This document shows, piece by piece, positions 26,195 through 36,488 of a stretch of DNA of 64,000 nt; the stretch's first letter is position 1; every line of letters starts with the position of its first letter. The translations under genes and the position numbers were made by a program. Source of the stretch: Aliidiomarina iranensis (GTDB taxonomy: Bacteria; Pseudomonadota; Gammaproteobacteria; Enterobacterales; Alteromonadaceae); assembly GCF_003987135.1 (NCBI RefSeq), contig NZ_PIPJ01000001.1, positions 310,001-374,000 of the forward strand, written 5' to 3'. The notes under the pieces were generated by a model that did no database searches, had not been told where the DNA came from, and was given only the letters and a program-made list of their open reading frames with translations.

Positions 26195-27736
26195 TTAATC
26201 CTTCAATTGCATGAGCGTTTTGCCGGTCATCTCTGTAGGTTGCGGCATGCCCATCAGATGCAACATGGTAGGCGCTACATCAGATAAACGGCCACCCGGT
26301 ACCGGGGTAGCTTCACGGCCAACGTAAATAAAAGGCACCAAGTTACTAGTGTGGGCGGTATGCGATTGGCCAGTAGCATGATCGTTCATTTGCTCGGCAT
26401 TGCCGTGATCCGCTGTGATTAAGCATTCGCCACCGGTTTTACGAATTGCCTCAACAACTCGGCCTACCGCTGTATCTACCGCCTCACAGGCTTTCACCGC
26501 CGCGGCAAAGTTGCCGGTATGGCCAACCATATCACCGTTCGGGTAGTTACAAATAATGGCATCGAATTCGCCGCTTTCAATTGCAGCAACGAGCTCGTCG
26601 GTTAATTCAACGGAGCTCATTTCTGGTTGTAAATCATAAGTTGCCACATCTGGTGAAGGAATAAGAATGCGCTTTTCGCCAGCAAAGGTAGCTTCTCGGC
26701 CACCACTGAAAAAGAAGGTTACATGAGCATATTTTTCGGTTTCTGAAATACGCAATTGAGTTTTATTGTGTTTTTCCAACCACTCACCAAACACGTTATT
26801 TAATGATTCTGGCGGGAAAGCCACGGGGGCAGGAATATCCGATGAATACTCTGTGAGCATTACAAATGCTGAAAGCTTGGGTGTCGGATTACGGTCAAAT
26901 TCCTTGAAATCTTTTTCTACGAAGCAGCGGCTCAGTTCACGTGCGCGGTCGGCTCGGAAATTCATAAAAAATACGGCATCATTATCACGAATTGGCTGTG
27001 AACCATCTATCCATGTGGGTGCTACAAACTCGTCACTTTCTTCTCGCGCATACGCCGCTTCTAAGCCCGCTTTTGCGGAAACCGCTGTTTCGCCCTCGCC
27101 TTGAGTAAGTAGGCGCCAAGCCTTGCTAACTCGATCCCAGCGATTATCTCGATCCATAGCAAAATAACGGCCACAAAGGCTAGCGAACTGCACACCTTTG
27201 AGCTTGGCAAATTCGGTTTCAAAACGTTCGAGCGAGGCACCTGCTGAGCGCGGTGGCGTGTCTCTACCATCAAGAAATGCATGCACAAACACCTGTTTAG
27301 CGCCTTTTTCATGGGCTAACTTCGCCATCGCCAGCAAGTGATCTTCATGGCTGTGTACGCCGCCTGGCGATAACAGCCCCATAATATGCACATTGCCTTT
27401 TGCCGCTTGCGCCTTTTCTAGGCAGGAATTAATCGCTTTATTTTCGGCAAAATCACCATCTTCTATGGCTTTCGTAATACGAGTGAAATCTTGATAAACA
27501 ATGCGGCCAGCACCAAGGTTCACGTGGCCCACCTCCGAATTACCCATTTGCCCATCAGGTAAACCCACAGCCATGCCTGAACCATCAACCAAGGTATGTG
27601 GCACGGTGGCATAGAGCTTATCTAGATTTGGGGTATTGGCATGCGCTATGGCATTATCAGGCGCGGCATCACGGTTGCCCCAGCCATCGAGAATTAACAA
27701 GGCGAGTGTTTTTTTGCGAGTTTCTCCAGTAGACAT
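26195..27736 (-). CDS. gpmI: 2,3-bisphosphoglycerate-independent phosphoglycerate mutase
   Basis: 513 aa from the ATG at 27736; an in-frame ATG 33 bp upstream (27769, with AAGG 8 bp ahead) would add 11 residues not usual for the family. [10 protein letters not shown] holds the first metal Asp. [14 protein letters not shown] holds the catalytic Ser that carries the phosphate. [34 protein letters not shown] and [10 protein letters not shown] supply the remaining Mn ligands. It interconverts 3- and 2-phosphoglycerate in glycolysis. It is followed by envC and divergent from the rhodanese gene. Confidence 0.95.
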   Translation of the reverse strand: MSTGETRKKTLALLILDGWGNRDAAPDNAIAHANTPNLDKLYATVPHTLVDGSGMAVGLPDGQMGNSEVGHVNLGAGRIVYQDFTRITKAIEDGDFAENKAINSCLEKAQAAKGNVHIMGLLSPGGVHSHEDHLLAMAKLAHEKGAKQVFVHAFLDGRDTPPRSAGASLERFETEFAKLKGVQFASLCGRYFAMDRDNRWDRVSKAWRLLTQGEGETAVSAKAGLEAAYAREESDEFVAPTWIDGSQPIRDNDAVFFMNFRADRARELSRCFVEKDFKEFDRNPTPKLSAFVMLTEYSSDIPAPVAFPPESLNNVFGEWLEKHNKTQLRISETEKYAHVTFFFSGGREATFAGEKRILIPSPDVATYDLQPEMSSVELTDELVAAIESGEFDAIICNYPNGDMVGHTGNFAAAVKACEAVDTAVGRVVEAIRKTGGECLITADHGNAEQMNDHATGQSHTAHTSNLVPFIYVGREATPVPGGRLSDVAPTMLHLMGMPQPTEMTGKTLMQLKD

Positions 27737-27929
27737 GCGGCATCCCCGATTGGTTTTCTGATTGTTCATAAATTATGCCTTAGTTTACTGCATTTAAGGA
27801 TCAGAAGCACCTGCGCAAGTGCAGATTTTACTGGTATCTGTGCGCTGAACCGTTATACTCTTCGGCTGTATTTTTAGTCGATAAATTCACACCAGTTTGG
27901 GTGGTAGTTACAGTTAGTCGGGAGAGGTC

Positions 27930-28373
27930 ATGGACCAACTAATCGAATTCGCAACAGAGCATTACATCCTCAGTGGTTTGTGGGTTTTAGTTTTTGTAAT
28001 GCTAGTTATGGATATTGTGAAAAAGCGCTTTTCTTCTATTCAACCGCTAAAACCGCAAGAGGCTGTTTTAAAAGTGAATCGGGGTGGTGTGTTCGTAGAT
28101 ATTCGTAGCGATGAAGATTTCGCAAAAGGGCATATTCAGGGTTCGAAGCAAATTTCTGCTGAAAAAATTCGTGCAGGGGATGTAAAAAGCCTTGAGAAAT
28201 TTAAAGATGCCCCCATTGTTACCGTATGCAACTATGGAAATACTGCCCGAGGCGCTGCAACAGCACTTGTGAAAGCAGGATTTACCCAAGTGTATGTACT
28301 GCAGGGTGGGCTGCAAGCATGGCAAGGTGCCAGTTTGCCAGTTTCAAAAACGCAGTTAAAAAATAAAAAATAG
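27930..28373 (+). CDS. yibN: Membrane-anchored rhodanese-like protein (YibN type)
   Basis: 147 aa. A single N-terminal TM helix (ILSGLWVLVFVMLVMDIV) is followed by a rhodanese domain: GVFVDIRSDEDFAKGHIQGS, active-site Cys in VTVCNYGNTARGAA and YVLQGGLQAWQGA. The active-site loop C-N-Y-G-N-T is complete. In E. coli yibN precedes secB, as here. It probably acts as a sulfur carrier or in redox chemistry at the membrane; the substrate is unknown. Confidence 0.88.
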   Translation: MDQLIEFATEHYILSGLWVLVFVMLVMDIVKKRFSSIQPLKPQEAVLKVNRGGVFVDIRSDEDFAKGHIQGSKQISAEKIRAGDVKSLEKFKDAPIVTVCNYGNTARGAATALVKAGFTQVYVLQGGLQAWQGASLPVSKTQLKNKK

Positions 28374-28439
28374 AACAACAACACTGAATTCGTTCATTTT
28401 TAATCTTTCATTTTAATTTAAGAAAAGTAGGTAAGTATT

Positions 28440-28949
28440 ATGGCTGATGAACAGCAAACTCAAGCAAATGGCGCAGCTCAAAACGAGAAACAAGCAACCA
28501 ACCAATTTTCAATTCAACGTATCTATGTGAAAGATGTTTCTTTTGAAGCGCCGAACACGCCAGCTATTTTCCGCAAAGAGTGGAAGCCAGAGCTGAACGT
28601 TGATATGAACGTAAGCAACAACAAGCTTGATGAAAACGTTTATGAAGTAACCCTCAGCCTAACTGTTAAAAATACTGTTGGTGAAGATGTTGCATTCTTA
28701 TGTGAAGTAGCTCAGGCCGGTATTTTCTCAATCCCTGCAGACCTTGCCGACGATGCTCTGGCGCACACGCTCGCAGCATTCTGCCCGAACATTTTGTTCC
28801 CTTACGCACGTGAAGCGATTTCTGGTTTGGTAAGCAAAGGTACATTCCCACAATTGAACCTTGCGCCAATCAACTTCGACGCAGTGTATGCACAACACGT
28901 GCAGCAACAACAGCAAGCGGCACAAGAACAGCCGAAAGCTGACGCGTAA
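28440..28949 (+). CDS. secB: Protein-export chaperone SecB
   Basis: 169 aa. The core matches Sec[50 protein letters not shown] and [16 protein letters not shown], with [17 protein letters not shown]- and C-terminal tails are Gln/Ala-rich. The tetramer holds preproteins unfolded for SecA. It lies between yibN and gpsA, 16 bp before the latter, so it is probably co-transcribed with gpsA. Confidence 0.96.
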   Translation: MADEQQTQANGAAQNEKQATNQFSIQRIYVKDVSFEAPNTPAIFRKEWKPELNVDMNVSNNKLDENVYEVTLSLTVKNTVGEDVAFLCEVAQAGIFSIPADLADDALAHTLAAFCPNILFPYAREAISGLVSKGTFPQLNLAPINFDAVYAQHVQQQQQAAQEQPKADA

Positions 28950-28965
28950 GCATTAAGGAAACTTA

Positions 28966-29991
28966 GTGACTGATACAACATCAGTAACAGTGCTAGGGGC
29001 GGGGTCGTATGGCACCGCCCTTGCTATCTGTATCGCAAGAAAGGGCCAACGCACAGTGCTGTGGGGGCGCGATCAAGCGCAAGTACAGGAAATGCAAGCC
29101 GCAGGCGAAAACACTCGTTATCTTCCTGATTGTCCGTTTCCAGAGTTACTTGAATTAGAAACGAGTTTGGAAAAAGCGGTGCAAGCATCGGAAACCATTC
29201 TTGTGGTAGTGCCGAGTTATGGCTTTGCCGAAGTTTTGCAGCAAATTGCCCCTCATCTGCGAGAGCGAGCCGGTGTCGCATGGGCTACAAAAGGTTTAGA
29301 ACCTGAAACCGGGCGTTTACTTTCTGAAGTGGCCACTGATGTTTTAGGCCCAGATCGCGCGCTAGCGGTACTTTCAGGGCCAACCTTTGCCGCAGAAATG
29401 GCGAAAGGCATGCCTACGGCTATTGCCGTGGCCGCGAACAAGCCAGAATTTGTAGAAGATCTATCTAAGGCGCTGCACTGCGATCGTTCTTTTCGAGTTT
29501 ACCTAAACGATGATTTCATTGGTATGCAACTTGGCGGTGCGGTGAAGAACGTTATCGCCATAGGCGCTGGTATGGCCGATGGCTTAGGTTTTGGTGCGAA
29601 TACACGAACTGCCTTAATTACACGTGGTTTAGCCGAATTAACACGTTTGGGTATAGCCTTGGGTGGTAAACCCGAAACCTTTACGGGTATGGCCGGCTTA
29701 GGTGATTTAATTCTCACCTGCACAGATAACCAATCGCGAAACCGTCGATTTGGCCTTGCTATCGGCCAAGGCAAAACCGTTGAGCAGGCCATGGCCGAAA
29801 TTGGGCAAGCGGTAGAGGGCTACCGGAACACCCGTGAAGTGGTGGCACTAGCCAAACGCTTTCATGTTGAAATGCCTATCTCGGAACAACTTTATAAAGT
29901 TTTATACGAGGGCAAAGAGCCGATGCAAGTGGCGCAAGATTTACTCGCTCGGGCGCAAACCAGCGAAAGCGTGGCCGCGCCGCGAGATTAA
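28966..29991 (+). CDS. gpsA: Glycerol-3-phosphate dehydrogenase [NAD(P)+]
   Basis: 341 aa with a GTG start at 28966, chosen because AAGGAA lies at normal spacing and the N-terminus [13 protein letters not shown] begins the dinucleotide fold. [16 protein letters not shown], the catalytic lysine in [18 protein letters not shown] and [20 protein letters not shown] are all family hallmarks. It makes sn-glycerol-3-phosphate for phospholipid synthesis, the substrate of PlsB encoded later in this window. The secB-gpsA order is conserved in gammaproteobacteria. Confidence 0.96.
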   Translation: MTDTTSVTVLGAGSYGTALAICIARKGQRTVLWGRDQAQVQEMQAAGENTRYLPDCPFPELLELETSLEKAVQASETILVVVPSYGFAEVLQQIAPHLRERAGVAWATKGLEPETGRLLSEVATDVLGPDRALAVLSGPTFAAEMAKGMPTAIAVAANKPEFVEDLSKALHCDRSFRVYLNDDFIGMQLGGAVKNVIAIGAGMADGLGFGANTRTALITRGLAELTRLGIALGGKPETFTGMAGLGDLILTCTDNQSRNRRFGLAIGQGKTVEQAMAEIGQAVEGYRNTREVVALAKRFHVEMPISEQLYKVLYEGKEPMQVAQDLLARAQTSESVAAPRD

Positions 29992-30039
29992 TCGCTAAGT
30001 TCCCCGCTATTAAGAGCTGTGCTTCTGCACAATCAAGGC

Positions 30040-30633
30040 CTAAGCACTAAGTAGCTGCTGTTCCAGTAGCTGCCACTGGGCGGTAAATTCGGTGGTTGGT
30101 TTTTTCTTAAATCCGGAGCGTACATACTGGCTTAGTTTGCCTTCCGCATAGGCCATTACAATATTGGCGAGCATGCCTTCGTCGGCACTAAATTGAACGC
30201 CTTCGCGCATGCGCCGTTCGCGTAAAATCTGCTTTACTTGGCTCTCTAAGCGTTCAAACAGGCTTACCACGCGAGCACGTAAACGCTCATTCTCACCCAT
30301 TAACGCATCGCCAGTGAGTACGCGGGTCATCCCCGGGCTTTGTTCTGCAAACTGCAACAGTAAGCCAATAATTTGTTGTACTCGGGGCATGGTTTGCTTT
30401 TCTGTTTCCAGAACTTTATTTACGCCACCAAGCACGATGTCTTCAATGTAGCTGATGAGATCATCAAACATTTTTGCTTTCGATGGAAAATGCCGGTAAA
30501 GGGCAGCTTCAGAAACGCCAACTTCAGCTGCTAACTTTGCTGTAGTGATGGGCTGCCCAAGATGGGTTTCGAGCATATAGGCAAGCGTGCCTAGAATTTC
30601 TTCACGGCGATTCGATTTCCGTTGTGTGGTCAT
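30040..30633 (-). CDS. slmA: Nucleoid occlusion factor SlmA
   Basis: 197 aa TetR-family protein. The N-terminal HTH has [20 protein letters not shown] then [11 protein letters not shown], close to SlmA of E. coli. [14 protein letters not shown] at the start and [20 protein letters not shown] in the C-terminal half are also typical. It binds DNA sites around the chromosome and blocks FtsZ ring assembly over the nucleoid. Neighbouring dut and coaBC on the same strand reproduce the E. coli order. Confidence 0.93.
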   Translation of the reverse strand: MTTQRKSNRREEILGTLAYMLETHLGQPITTAKLAAEVGVSEAALYRHFPSKAKMFDDLISYIEDIVLGGVNKVLETEKQTMPRVQQIIGLLLQFAEQSPGMTRVLTGDALMGENERLRARVVSLFERLESQVKQILRERRMREGVQFSADEGMLANIVMAYAEGKLSQYVRSGFKKKPTTEFTAQWQLLEQQLLSA

Positions 30634-30707
30634 GCATGTTTTCCCTGATATATTTTGCGGCTTGTGAGTTTGCCGATAGTTTATTTTTCAGATTTTTAGC
30701 GTTGAAT

Positions 30708-31166
30708 TTAATGGCGGCCGGAAGAGCCAAATCCGCCAGCACCGCGGTCACTATCGGTAAATTCACTTACCAAATTAAAATCAGCTTGAATTACTGGGAT
30801 AATCACCAATTGTGCGATGCGCTCGCCAGGTTGAATGGTGAATGTGGAGCTCCCCCGGTTCCAAACCGACACCTTTAACTCGCCTTGATAATCAGAATCA
30901 ATAAGCCCAACGAGATTGCCAAGCACAATGCCATGTTTATGCCCTAAACCAGAGCGCGGCAAGATTGTGGCGGCTAACCCCGGATCGGCAATGTGAATCG
31001 CTAAGCCCGTGCCTACGAGCTCTGTTTGCCCGGGTTCAAGCGTGATTGGATCGCCTATACATGCGCGTAAATCTAAACCTGCAGAACCAGGTGTGGCATA
31101 GGTAGGGAGCGGAAACTCTTTGCCTACACGGGGATCAAGAATTTTCACATCAATTGCTTTACTCAT
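30708..31166 (-). CDS. dut: dUTP pyrophosphatase
   Basis: 152 aa trimeric dUTPase with its five motifs: [41 protein letters not shown] and the C-terminal [10 protein letters not shown] arm that closes over the active site. It converts dUTP to dUMP and keeps uracil out of DNA. It lies 55 bp after coaBC on the same strand and before slmA. Confidence 0.96.
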   Translation of the reverse strand: MSKAIDVKILDPRVGKEFPLPTYATPGSAGLDLRACIGDPITLEPGQTELVGTGLAIHIADPGLAATILPRSGLGHKHGIVLGNLVGLIDSDYQGELKVSVWNRGSSTFTIQPGERIAQLVIIPVIQADFNLVSEFTDSDRGAGGFGSSGRH

Positions 31167-31221
31167 AGATTACTCGTGTTAATTAACGTTAAGGTGACGA
31201 TGTATTGTTATCTGAAAGAGC

Positions 31222-32472
31222 CTAAGTTTTAAGTTCACTGCTGATTAACGCAATCAGTTGATTCGCTATCTCAGTTTTACTGTTGATTGTGAAATGTTGA
31301 GTAGCACTAGCTGAGATTGCGATTACGGCGTTATTTTCACTATTAAAACCCACATCTGCTTGGCTTACATCATTGGCAATAATAAGTTGAATGCCTTTTT
31401 GTGCCAGTTTTTTTCGTGCGTAGGCTTCAACATTTTCGGTTTCAGCGGCAAAACCAACGCAAAATGGTGCACCTTCTTGTTGCGCAACAGAGGCCAAAAT
31501 ATCGGGGTTCTTGATGAGCGAAATTTGCATTTCGTTTTGGTTATCTTGCTTTTTCATTTTCTGCTCAGCAATATTCATAGGCCGAAAATCGGCTACTGCT
31601 GCACAGCCAATAAAAATATCTTGGCCTGCAAGGTTTGCCATTACCGCGCTATGCATATCCTGAGCACTTACTACATCAACTCGAGTTACGCCCGCAGGTG
31701 TTGTGAGTTCGCATGGCCCGGCCACTAAAGTAACATCAGCTCCCTCTTTTGCGGCTGCGGCTGCCAGCGCAAATCCCATTTTCCCAGAGCTATGGTTACT
31801 CAAGTAGCGCACTGGATCGATAGCTTCCCGGGTTGGCCCAGCGGTGAGCAATACACGCTTCCCAGCAAGCAGGCCCGCGCTTTCACCCGCCTCTTGATGC
31901 AGTGAGTAAGTGGCGGAGAAAAACTCTTGAATGCGTTGAAGAATCTCCTGAGGCTCGAGCATACGCCCGGCACCCGTTTCGCCACAAGCTTGAGAGCCTT
32001 CATTAGGCCCCCATATGAGCTTGCCATCTTCTTGCAGTAATCCAAGGTTCCGTTGAGTAGCGGCTGCCGACCACATTAAGCGATTCATTGCCGGAACTAA
32101 TGCCACCGGTGCATCGGTGGCCAAGCATAATGTTGTGAACAAATCATCGGCAAAGCCATGTGCTAGGCGTGCCATGGCGCTCGCAGATGCCGGCGCCACG
32201 ACAATAAGATCGGCCCAGCGCGCTAATTCTATGTGGCCCATTGCGGCCTCTGCGGCTGGATCGAGCAAATCATCGTGTACTGGGTTGCCGGAAACCGCTT
32301 GCAGTGTGAGCGGGGTTATAAAGGCTTTTGCGCCTTTTGTCATAACCACGCGCACCTCGGTACCTTCATCTTTTAAGCGCCGCACCAACTCGGGTGTTTT
32401 ATAAGCGGCTATTCCACCAGTGATAATCAGCAATAACTTACGGTTTATAAGGCTCGCCATAGTTGTATCCAT
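31222..32472 (-). CDS. coaBC: Bifunctional phosphopantothenoylcysteine decarboxylase/ligase CoaBC
   Basis: 416 aa. The N-terminal flavoprotein CoaC domain has LLIITGGIAAYKTPELVRRL, VAPASASAMARLAHG, PAMNRLMW and ACGETGAGRM with the active-site Cys. The CoaB ligase domain begins LLTAGPTREAIDPVRYLSNH and SSGKMGFALA. It also has AAVADFRP and VGFAAET. It catalyses two successive steps of coenzyme A synthesis. An alternative ATG four codons downstream (32460) is equally possible, since neither has a strong Shine-Dalgarno sequence. Confidence 0.95.
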   Translation of the reverse strand: MDTTMASLINRKLLLIITGGIAAYKTPELVRRLKDEGTEVRVVMTKGAKAFITPLTLQAVSGNPVHDDLLDPAAEAAMGHIELARWADLIVVAPASASAMARLAHGFADDLFTTLCLATDAPVALVPAMNRLMWSAAATQRNLGLLQEDGKLIWGPNEGSQACGETGAGRMLEPQEILQRIQEFFSATYSLHQEAGESAGLLAGKRVLLTAGPTREAIDPVRYLSNHSSGKMGFALAAAAAKEGADVTLVAGPCELTTPAGVTRVDVVSAQDMHSAVMANLAGQDIFIGCAAVADFRPMNIAEQKMKKQDNQNEMQISLIKNPDILASVAQQEGAPFCVGFAAETENVEAYARKKLAQKGIQLIIANDVSQADVGFNSENNAVIAISASATQHFTINSKTEIANQLIALISSELKT

Positions 32473-32560
32473 GTGAGTAAATACTTACTGTAAAGATAAC
32501 ACGATGCAGATTGTTTTGACGAGTATGGATTGAATTGAGTAGCAGGAACAGGAGGTTCCA

Positions 32561-33436
32561 ATGGTAGCCAAGTGCAAGGATGCAACCTTATCGGCGGATA
32601 TTACCGAAGTTGTTAGAAATCAAGCAGAGTTAGATTTAGGTGAAAAAAATGACCCGTGGCAAGGCGCATCTAAAGAAGCAGGCGCTCTGGAATTGCCAGA
32701 AATGTTAGCCGGTGGCTCGTTAGTGCCGGAAATTTCAAAGAACACAGAAACCCCGGCGAAAATTCTTATCAAAGAGTGGGAAGCCCACGAGCGGCCGCGG
32801 GAAAAGCTTGCTACTTTTGGTTCCGCTAGCCTTACGGATGCCGAACTGCTTGCTGTGCTATTTGGCACCGGAAGTGGTGGTAAAGATGTATTAACATGGA
32901 GCCGGGAAGTATTAAAAACTGCAGGTGGGTTAGGTGGCTTATTAGCGTTACCGAATGAGCGTTTGCTGGAAATTCCGGGCATTGGCTTAGCCCGCTCAAT
33001 GCAAGTTCAAGCCATTCTTGAGCTTACTCGGCGATATTTAGCAAGCTCTTTGCGTAGCGGCGAGGGCTTTACGCGGCCAGAAATGGTGAAAGATTATTTA
33101 TCAGCCCAATTGCGGCATCAAGACCGAGAAGTTTTCGCACTACTATTGCTGGACAGCCAGCACCGTTTGCTGCATTATTGCGAGCTGTTTTACGGCACGA
33201 TCAATGCAGCGCCCGTTTATCCGCGGGAAATCATTAAATTAGTGATGCGCCACAATGCGGCCGCCGTAATCTTAGCGCACAATCATCCTTCGGGGGTGGC
33301 TGAGCCGAGCCAAGCAGATCAGCGTGTAACCACACGAATTCGAGAAGCACTGAGCACAATTGATGTGGCCTTGTTAGATCATTTTGTAATCGGAGCGGGC
33401 GAAACAGTTTCTTTTGCCGAAAGAGGTTGGTTATAA
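32561..33436 (+). CDS. radC: RadC-family JAB/MPN domain protein with N-terminal extension
   Basis: 291 aa. The RadC core begins near residue 70 (EWEAHERPREKLATFG) with the helix-hairpin-helix LLEIPGIGLARSMQVQAI, then the JAMM metalloprotease-type motif HNHPSGVAEPSQAD. Typical RadC proteins are about 225 aa. Here a near-perfect AGGAGGT just before the ATG at 32561 supports about 65 extra N-terminal residues of acidic, unfamiliar sequence. There is no in-frame ATG nearer to the core. The family's role is unsettled (not the DNA repair function first proposed). It is divergent from coaBC, as in E. coli. Confidence 0.9.
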   Translation: MVAKCKDATLSADITEVVRNQAELDLGEKNDPWQGASKEAGALELPEMLAGGSLVPEISKNTETPAKILIKEWEAHERPREKLATFGSASLTDAELLAVLFGTGSGGKDVLTWSREVLKTAGGLGGLLALPNERLLEIPGIGLARSMQVQAILELTRRYLASSLRSGEGFTRPEMVKDYLSAQLRHQDREVFALLLLDSQHRLLHYCELFYGTINAAPVYPREIIKLVMRHNAAAVILAHNHPSGVAEPSQADQRVTTRIREALSTIDVALLDHFVIGAGETVSFAERGWL

Positions 33437-33593
33437 AGGCTTTTTCCTGCTGGGAACACTTATTGAGCATAAAAAATATCCGGTAAAGCTTGTTTTTAGC
33501 GGCGTTTTTTAGTATAAATTGCGCCCTCGATTTATAGGGCAAGGCCATCAGGGCGATTAGGCGAGCTTGCAAAGCAATTTCGGAGTAACGAAC

Positions 33594-33830
33594 ATGTCAC
33601 GAGTATGTCAAGTAACAGGAAAGCGGCCAGTGGTTGGTAATAACCGCTCACACGCGAACAATGCGACCCGCCGTCGTTTCCTGCCAAATCTTCAAAGCCA
33701 TCGGTTTTGGGTTGAAAGCGAAAAGCGTTGGGTAAAACTACGCATTTCTACCAAAGGTATGCGTATCATTGATAAAAACGGTATCGATTCCGTGCTATCT
33801 GATTTGCGTGCGAAAGGCGTCCGGGTTTAA
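33594..33830 (+). CDS. rpmB: 50S ribosomal protein L28
   Basis: 78 aa from the ATG at 33594 with GGAG upstream. [31 protein letters not shown] and [16 protein letters not shown] are the L28 signature. It forms an operon with rpmG 28 bp downstream. Confidence 0.97.
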   Translation: MSRVCQVTGKRPVVGNNRSHANNATRRRFLPNLQSHRFWVESEKRWVKLRISTKGMRIIDKNGIDSVLSDLRAKGVRV

Positions 33831-33858
33831 TACCGGCTAGAACGAAAGGGATAATACG

Positions 33859-34014
33859 ATGCGCGATAAAATTCGTCTGGTTTCTTCTGCTGGTACTGGA
33901 TTCTTCTACACCACAGATAAAAACAAACGTAACATGCCAGAAAAATTTGAGATCAAAAAATTTGATCCAGTAGTTCGTAAGCATGTGATGTTTAAAGAAG
34001 CGAAAATCAAGTAA
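33859..34014 (+). CDS. rpmG: 50S ribosomal protein L33
   Basis: 51 aa: [20 protein letters not shown] then [17 protein letters not shown] and [14 protein letters not shown]. It is the Cys-free (zinc-independent) form of L33. GAAAGG lies upstream. A strong terminator follows 32 bp after the stop. Confidence 0.97.
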   Translation: MRDKIRLVSSAGTGFFYTTDKNKRNMPEKFEIKKFDPVVRKHVMFKEAKIK

Positions 34015-34046
34015 TTCAACTTGTTTTGCAGCTTCATTGAATATTG

Positions 34047-34070
34047 AAAACCCGCCTTGGCGGGTTTTTT
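34047..34070 (+). terminator. Terminator of the rpmB-rpmG operon
   Basis: AAAACCCGCC-TTGG-type hairpin (AACCCGCC/GGCGGGTT) followed by six T's, 32 bp past the rpmG stop. Confidence 0.92.
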
Positions 34071-34259
34071 ATGCCTGTAATATAGCTAACGTGGTTGAAT
34101 AAGCGTAGCAGGTTGTGGAATAGCAACGTTAAGGTGTGTGAATTTGTTACATTTAATTGCTTGCCGAAATTGCATTCAACAACTAATCTTTTGCCGATTT
34201 TCATAAATATTTCTTCATAAAAAAATAGCACTCAATAATTCTAAAAAAGAGGCTCACTT

Positions 34260-35495
34260 ATGAGTACGGCAACGCCAATCGCGCCCCAAGAGCGCATTCA
34301 CTTACTCGATATCATTCGCGGTTTCGCTTTGTTAGGCATTCTGCTGATGAACATTGAATATTTTCAGCGCCCACTTGGCGAAATGATGCACGGCTTCAAT
34401 ACCGAGCAAGCAGGCTTAGATTACGCAACCGCATGGAGCGTTTATACCTTTGTTCAAGGTAAGTTTTACACCATGTTCTCCCTACTGTTTGGTATGGGCT
34501 TTGTGTTGTTTCTTGATCGAGCCATAGAAAAAACAAATTCACCTCGATTTCTTTTTTTCCGGCGCATTTTTGTATTGGCGTTGTTTGGGCTAGTGCATAT
34601 CGTTTACATCTGGGGTGGCGATATACTGTTAAACTACGCCATTGTTGGCGTATTTTTACTGCTATTTGTGAAAACATCGGCCGGGCGTTTGTGGAAGTGG
34701 GGCGCGGCCCTCATCATTATTCCGGTTCTTTTATACTGGTTAGGTGCTTGGGGCATGCAAATGGGGCTCAATTCGCCCGCAGGCCCTGAGATGCTTGCTC
34801 AAATCGAGCAAGGCGGCATGGAGATGCAAAAAATGATTGCTGCCGGCCATGAGATTTATGCCCAAGGTGGTTATGGCGAAGTAGTGGGCTATAGATTAAC
34901 AGAAATTGCTCTGTTATACGGCGGCGGTGGAATCGTATTTTTTGTACCCACCATACTCGGTACGATTTTGATCGGCGCCGCCTTTGCTCGCGCTGGTATT
35001 TTCACTAAGCCGCAAGCCCACAAAAAAGCGCTAAAAAATATGCTGGTATTTGGCGCTATTTTCGGTTTACCGAGTGCTTTAGCAGTTGGTATTTATGGCT
35101 TAGAGATGAATTTAATGGTGCCAGATTACCACGGCGCGTTAATTTTCACGCTCCAAGCCGTTGCCAATATCGGCCTTTGTTTCGCGTATATGGGTATTCT
35201 CGCCTTGTTATTCTTAGGCGGTAAAAAGTGGCTAAGGCACTTAGCACCAGCTGGGCGCATGGCACTCACTAATTATCTTACCCACTCAATCGTATTTACT
35301 ACCTTATTTTATGGCTACGGCTTTGGGCTCTACGGCGAGTATGGCCGCTTTGCTACAACAGTTATGGCGATTTTATTGTATGTGGGGCAGTTGTGGTTTA
35401 GCACCTGGTGGTTACAACGGTATCAATACGGGCCAATGGAATGGTTGTGGCGGAGTGCTACGTACATGAAGTTGCAGCCTATGCGTAAAGCTTGA
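34260..35495 (+). CDS. DUF418/YeiB-family membrane protein
   Basis: 411 aa, about ten hydrophobic helices. RIHLLDIIRGFALLGILLMN is the conserved DUF418 N-terminus. In the middle, TMFSLLFGMGFVLFLDRA and FFRRIFVLALFGLVH occur, and the C-terminal DUF418 half has LAPAGRMALTNYLTHSI and GPMEWLWRSAT. The family is related to acyltransferase-type membrane proteins; its function is not known. It is monocistronic: an AT-rich tandem repeat and then a terminator follow. Confidence 0.85.
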   Translation: MSTATPIAPQERIHLLDIIRGFALLGILLMNIEYFQRPLGEMMHGFNTEQAGLDYATAWSVYTFVQGKFYTMFSLLFGMGFVLFLDRAIEKTNSPRFLFFRRIFVLALFGLVHIVYIWGGDILLNYAIVGVFLLLFVKTSAGRLWKWGAALIIIPVLLYWLGAWGMQMGLNSPAGPEMLAQIEQGGMEMQKMIAAGHEIYAQGGYGEVVGYRLTEIALLYGGGGIVFFVPTILGTILIGAAFARAGIFTKPQAHKKALKNMLVFGAIFGLPSALAVGIYGLEMNLMVPDYHGALIFTLQAVANIGLCFAYMGILALLFLGGKKWLRHLAPAGRMALTNYLTHSIVFTTLFYGYGFGLYGEYGRFATTVMAILLYVGQLWFSTWWLQRYQYGPMEWLWRSATYMKLQPMRKA

Positions 35496-35563
35496 GCCCA
35501 AGTGCTAGCGAGCAAAGTGATAAAAAGAAGCAGTACGCTTATTAGGCACACTAAAGTTAACCA

Positions 35564-35619
35564 GAAATAGCTAATTAAAAATTGCTAATTAGAAATAACT
35601 AATTAAAAATAGCTCCTAG
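35564..35619. repeat. 14-bp AT-rich tandem repeat, four copies
   Basis: Units start at 35564, 35578, 35592 and 35606 with consensus RAAATAGCTAATTA; the last unit is degraded. It lies between the DUF418 gene stop and the terminator. Confidence 0.85.
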
Positions 35620-35623
35620 AAAA

Positions 35624-35657
35624 GCAAAACCGCCAGCAAATAGCCGGCGGTTTTGTT
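35624..35657 (+). terminator. Terminator between the DUF418 and 2OG-oxygenase genes
   Basis: Stem CAAAACCGCC/GGCGGTTTTG with a 9- to 10-nt loop followed by a T-run. The A-rich opposite side means it may serve both convergent genes. Confidence 0.8.
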
Positions 35658-35684
35658 TTTTGCTCTGTTTGTCAAAAAAATGTC

Positions 35685-36365
35685 TTATGCGGGAGGATCT
35701 ACTCGGTGAGCATCCGATGCGTTATGGCGGAACCAGCCCGTTATACTGAAGCGTTCTCGATAGGCGGTTTTTACCTCGTGCACGAAGGTATCGCTCAGAA
35801 ACACCACTAAGGTGTTCTGTTTCGGCAAAACGGTTTCCAGTATCTCGTCGTTTGTGCCGTAAATAACCAGCTCGCCACCATCTTCAGCATGCCACTCCGG
35901 GTTTAGATAAAATACTGTAGTTAGCACACGATTGCTGCGGCCTTTAAATGCATCTAAATGCTTCTTATAAAATGCGCCAGGCTGGTAACGCGCCAAGTGG
36001 CATTCATAATCAAATAGCCCCATAAAGAGCCTACGATTTAAACGCACGCGTAAATTATTCAGAGTGTTCAGATAAATGGCCTCTGCAGCCACTTCTGAGT
36101 GTAGCCAGCGAATCTGATCGCTGCGCACCCGCGTATTCAGTGTGTGCTGTTGTTCGCGGCCAATACCGGCAATATTCCAATCTGCTTCGCTTAGGCCTGC
36201 GGCATAGTGATACAGAGCCGCCGCCTCGTGATTGGGTAAAAAGTTTTCAATAATTACATAGCCACAATCGGCTAATGCATCGAACTGAGCAAGCCATAGT
36301 TCATCATCGATCTCGGTAGTGAGCTCGCCTTGTACTTCATGCAGTGAATCAAGAACCGGGTTCAT
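35685..36365 (-). CDS. 2-oxoglutarate/Fe(II) dioxygenase, prolyl-hydroxylase type
   Basis: 226 aa double-stranded beta-helix enzyme. The Fe ligands are the HxD of FYKKHLDAFKG and the distal His of DTFVHEVKTA; the 2OG-binding Arg is in RERFSITGWFR. TTVFYLNPEW and DGGELVIYG complete the core. Size and spacing resemble the Pseudomonas prolyl hydroxylase PPHD, which modifies elongation factor Tu, so a protein-hydroxylating role is plausible but inferred. It is divergent from mutM. Confidence 0.85.
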   Translation of the reverse strand: MNPVLDSLHEVQGELTTEIDDELWLAQFDALADCGYVIIENFLPNHEAAALYHYAAGLSEADWNIAGIGREQQHTLNTRVRSDQIRWLHSEVAAEAIYLNTLNNLRVRLNRRLFMGLFDYECHLARYQPGAFYKKHLDAFKGRSNRVLTTVFYLNPEWHAEDGGELVIYGTNDEILETVLPKQNTLVVFLSDTFVHEVKTAYRERFSITGWFRHNASDAHRVDPPA

Positions 36366-36488
36366 GTATACCTTGTTTCCGTGAGATACTCTGGGAATAC
36401 CAGTTTCAATTTGTTCGGAGCGCTAATATACGTTTCAAGAGCGCCCGAGGGTATAAAAATAGTTATTTATAAATCAAATGGATAGCGT

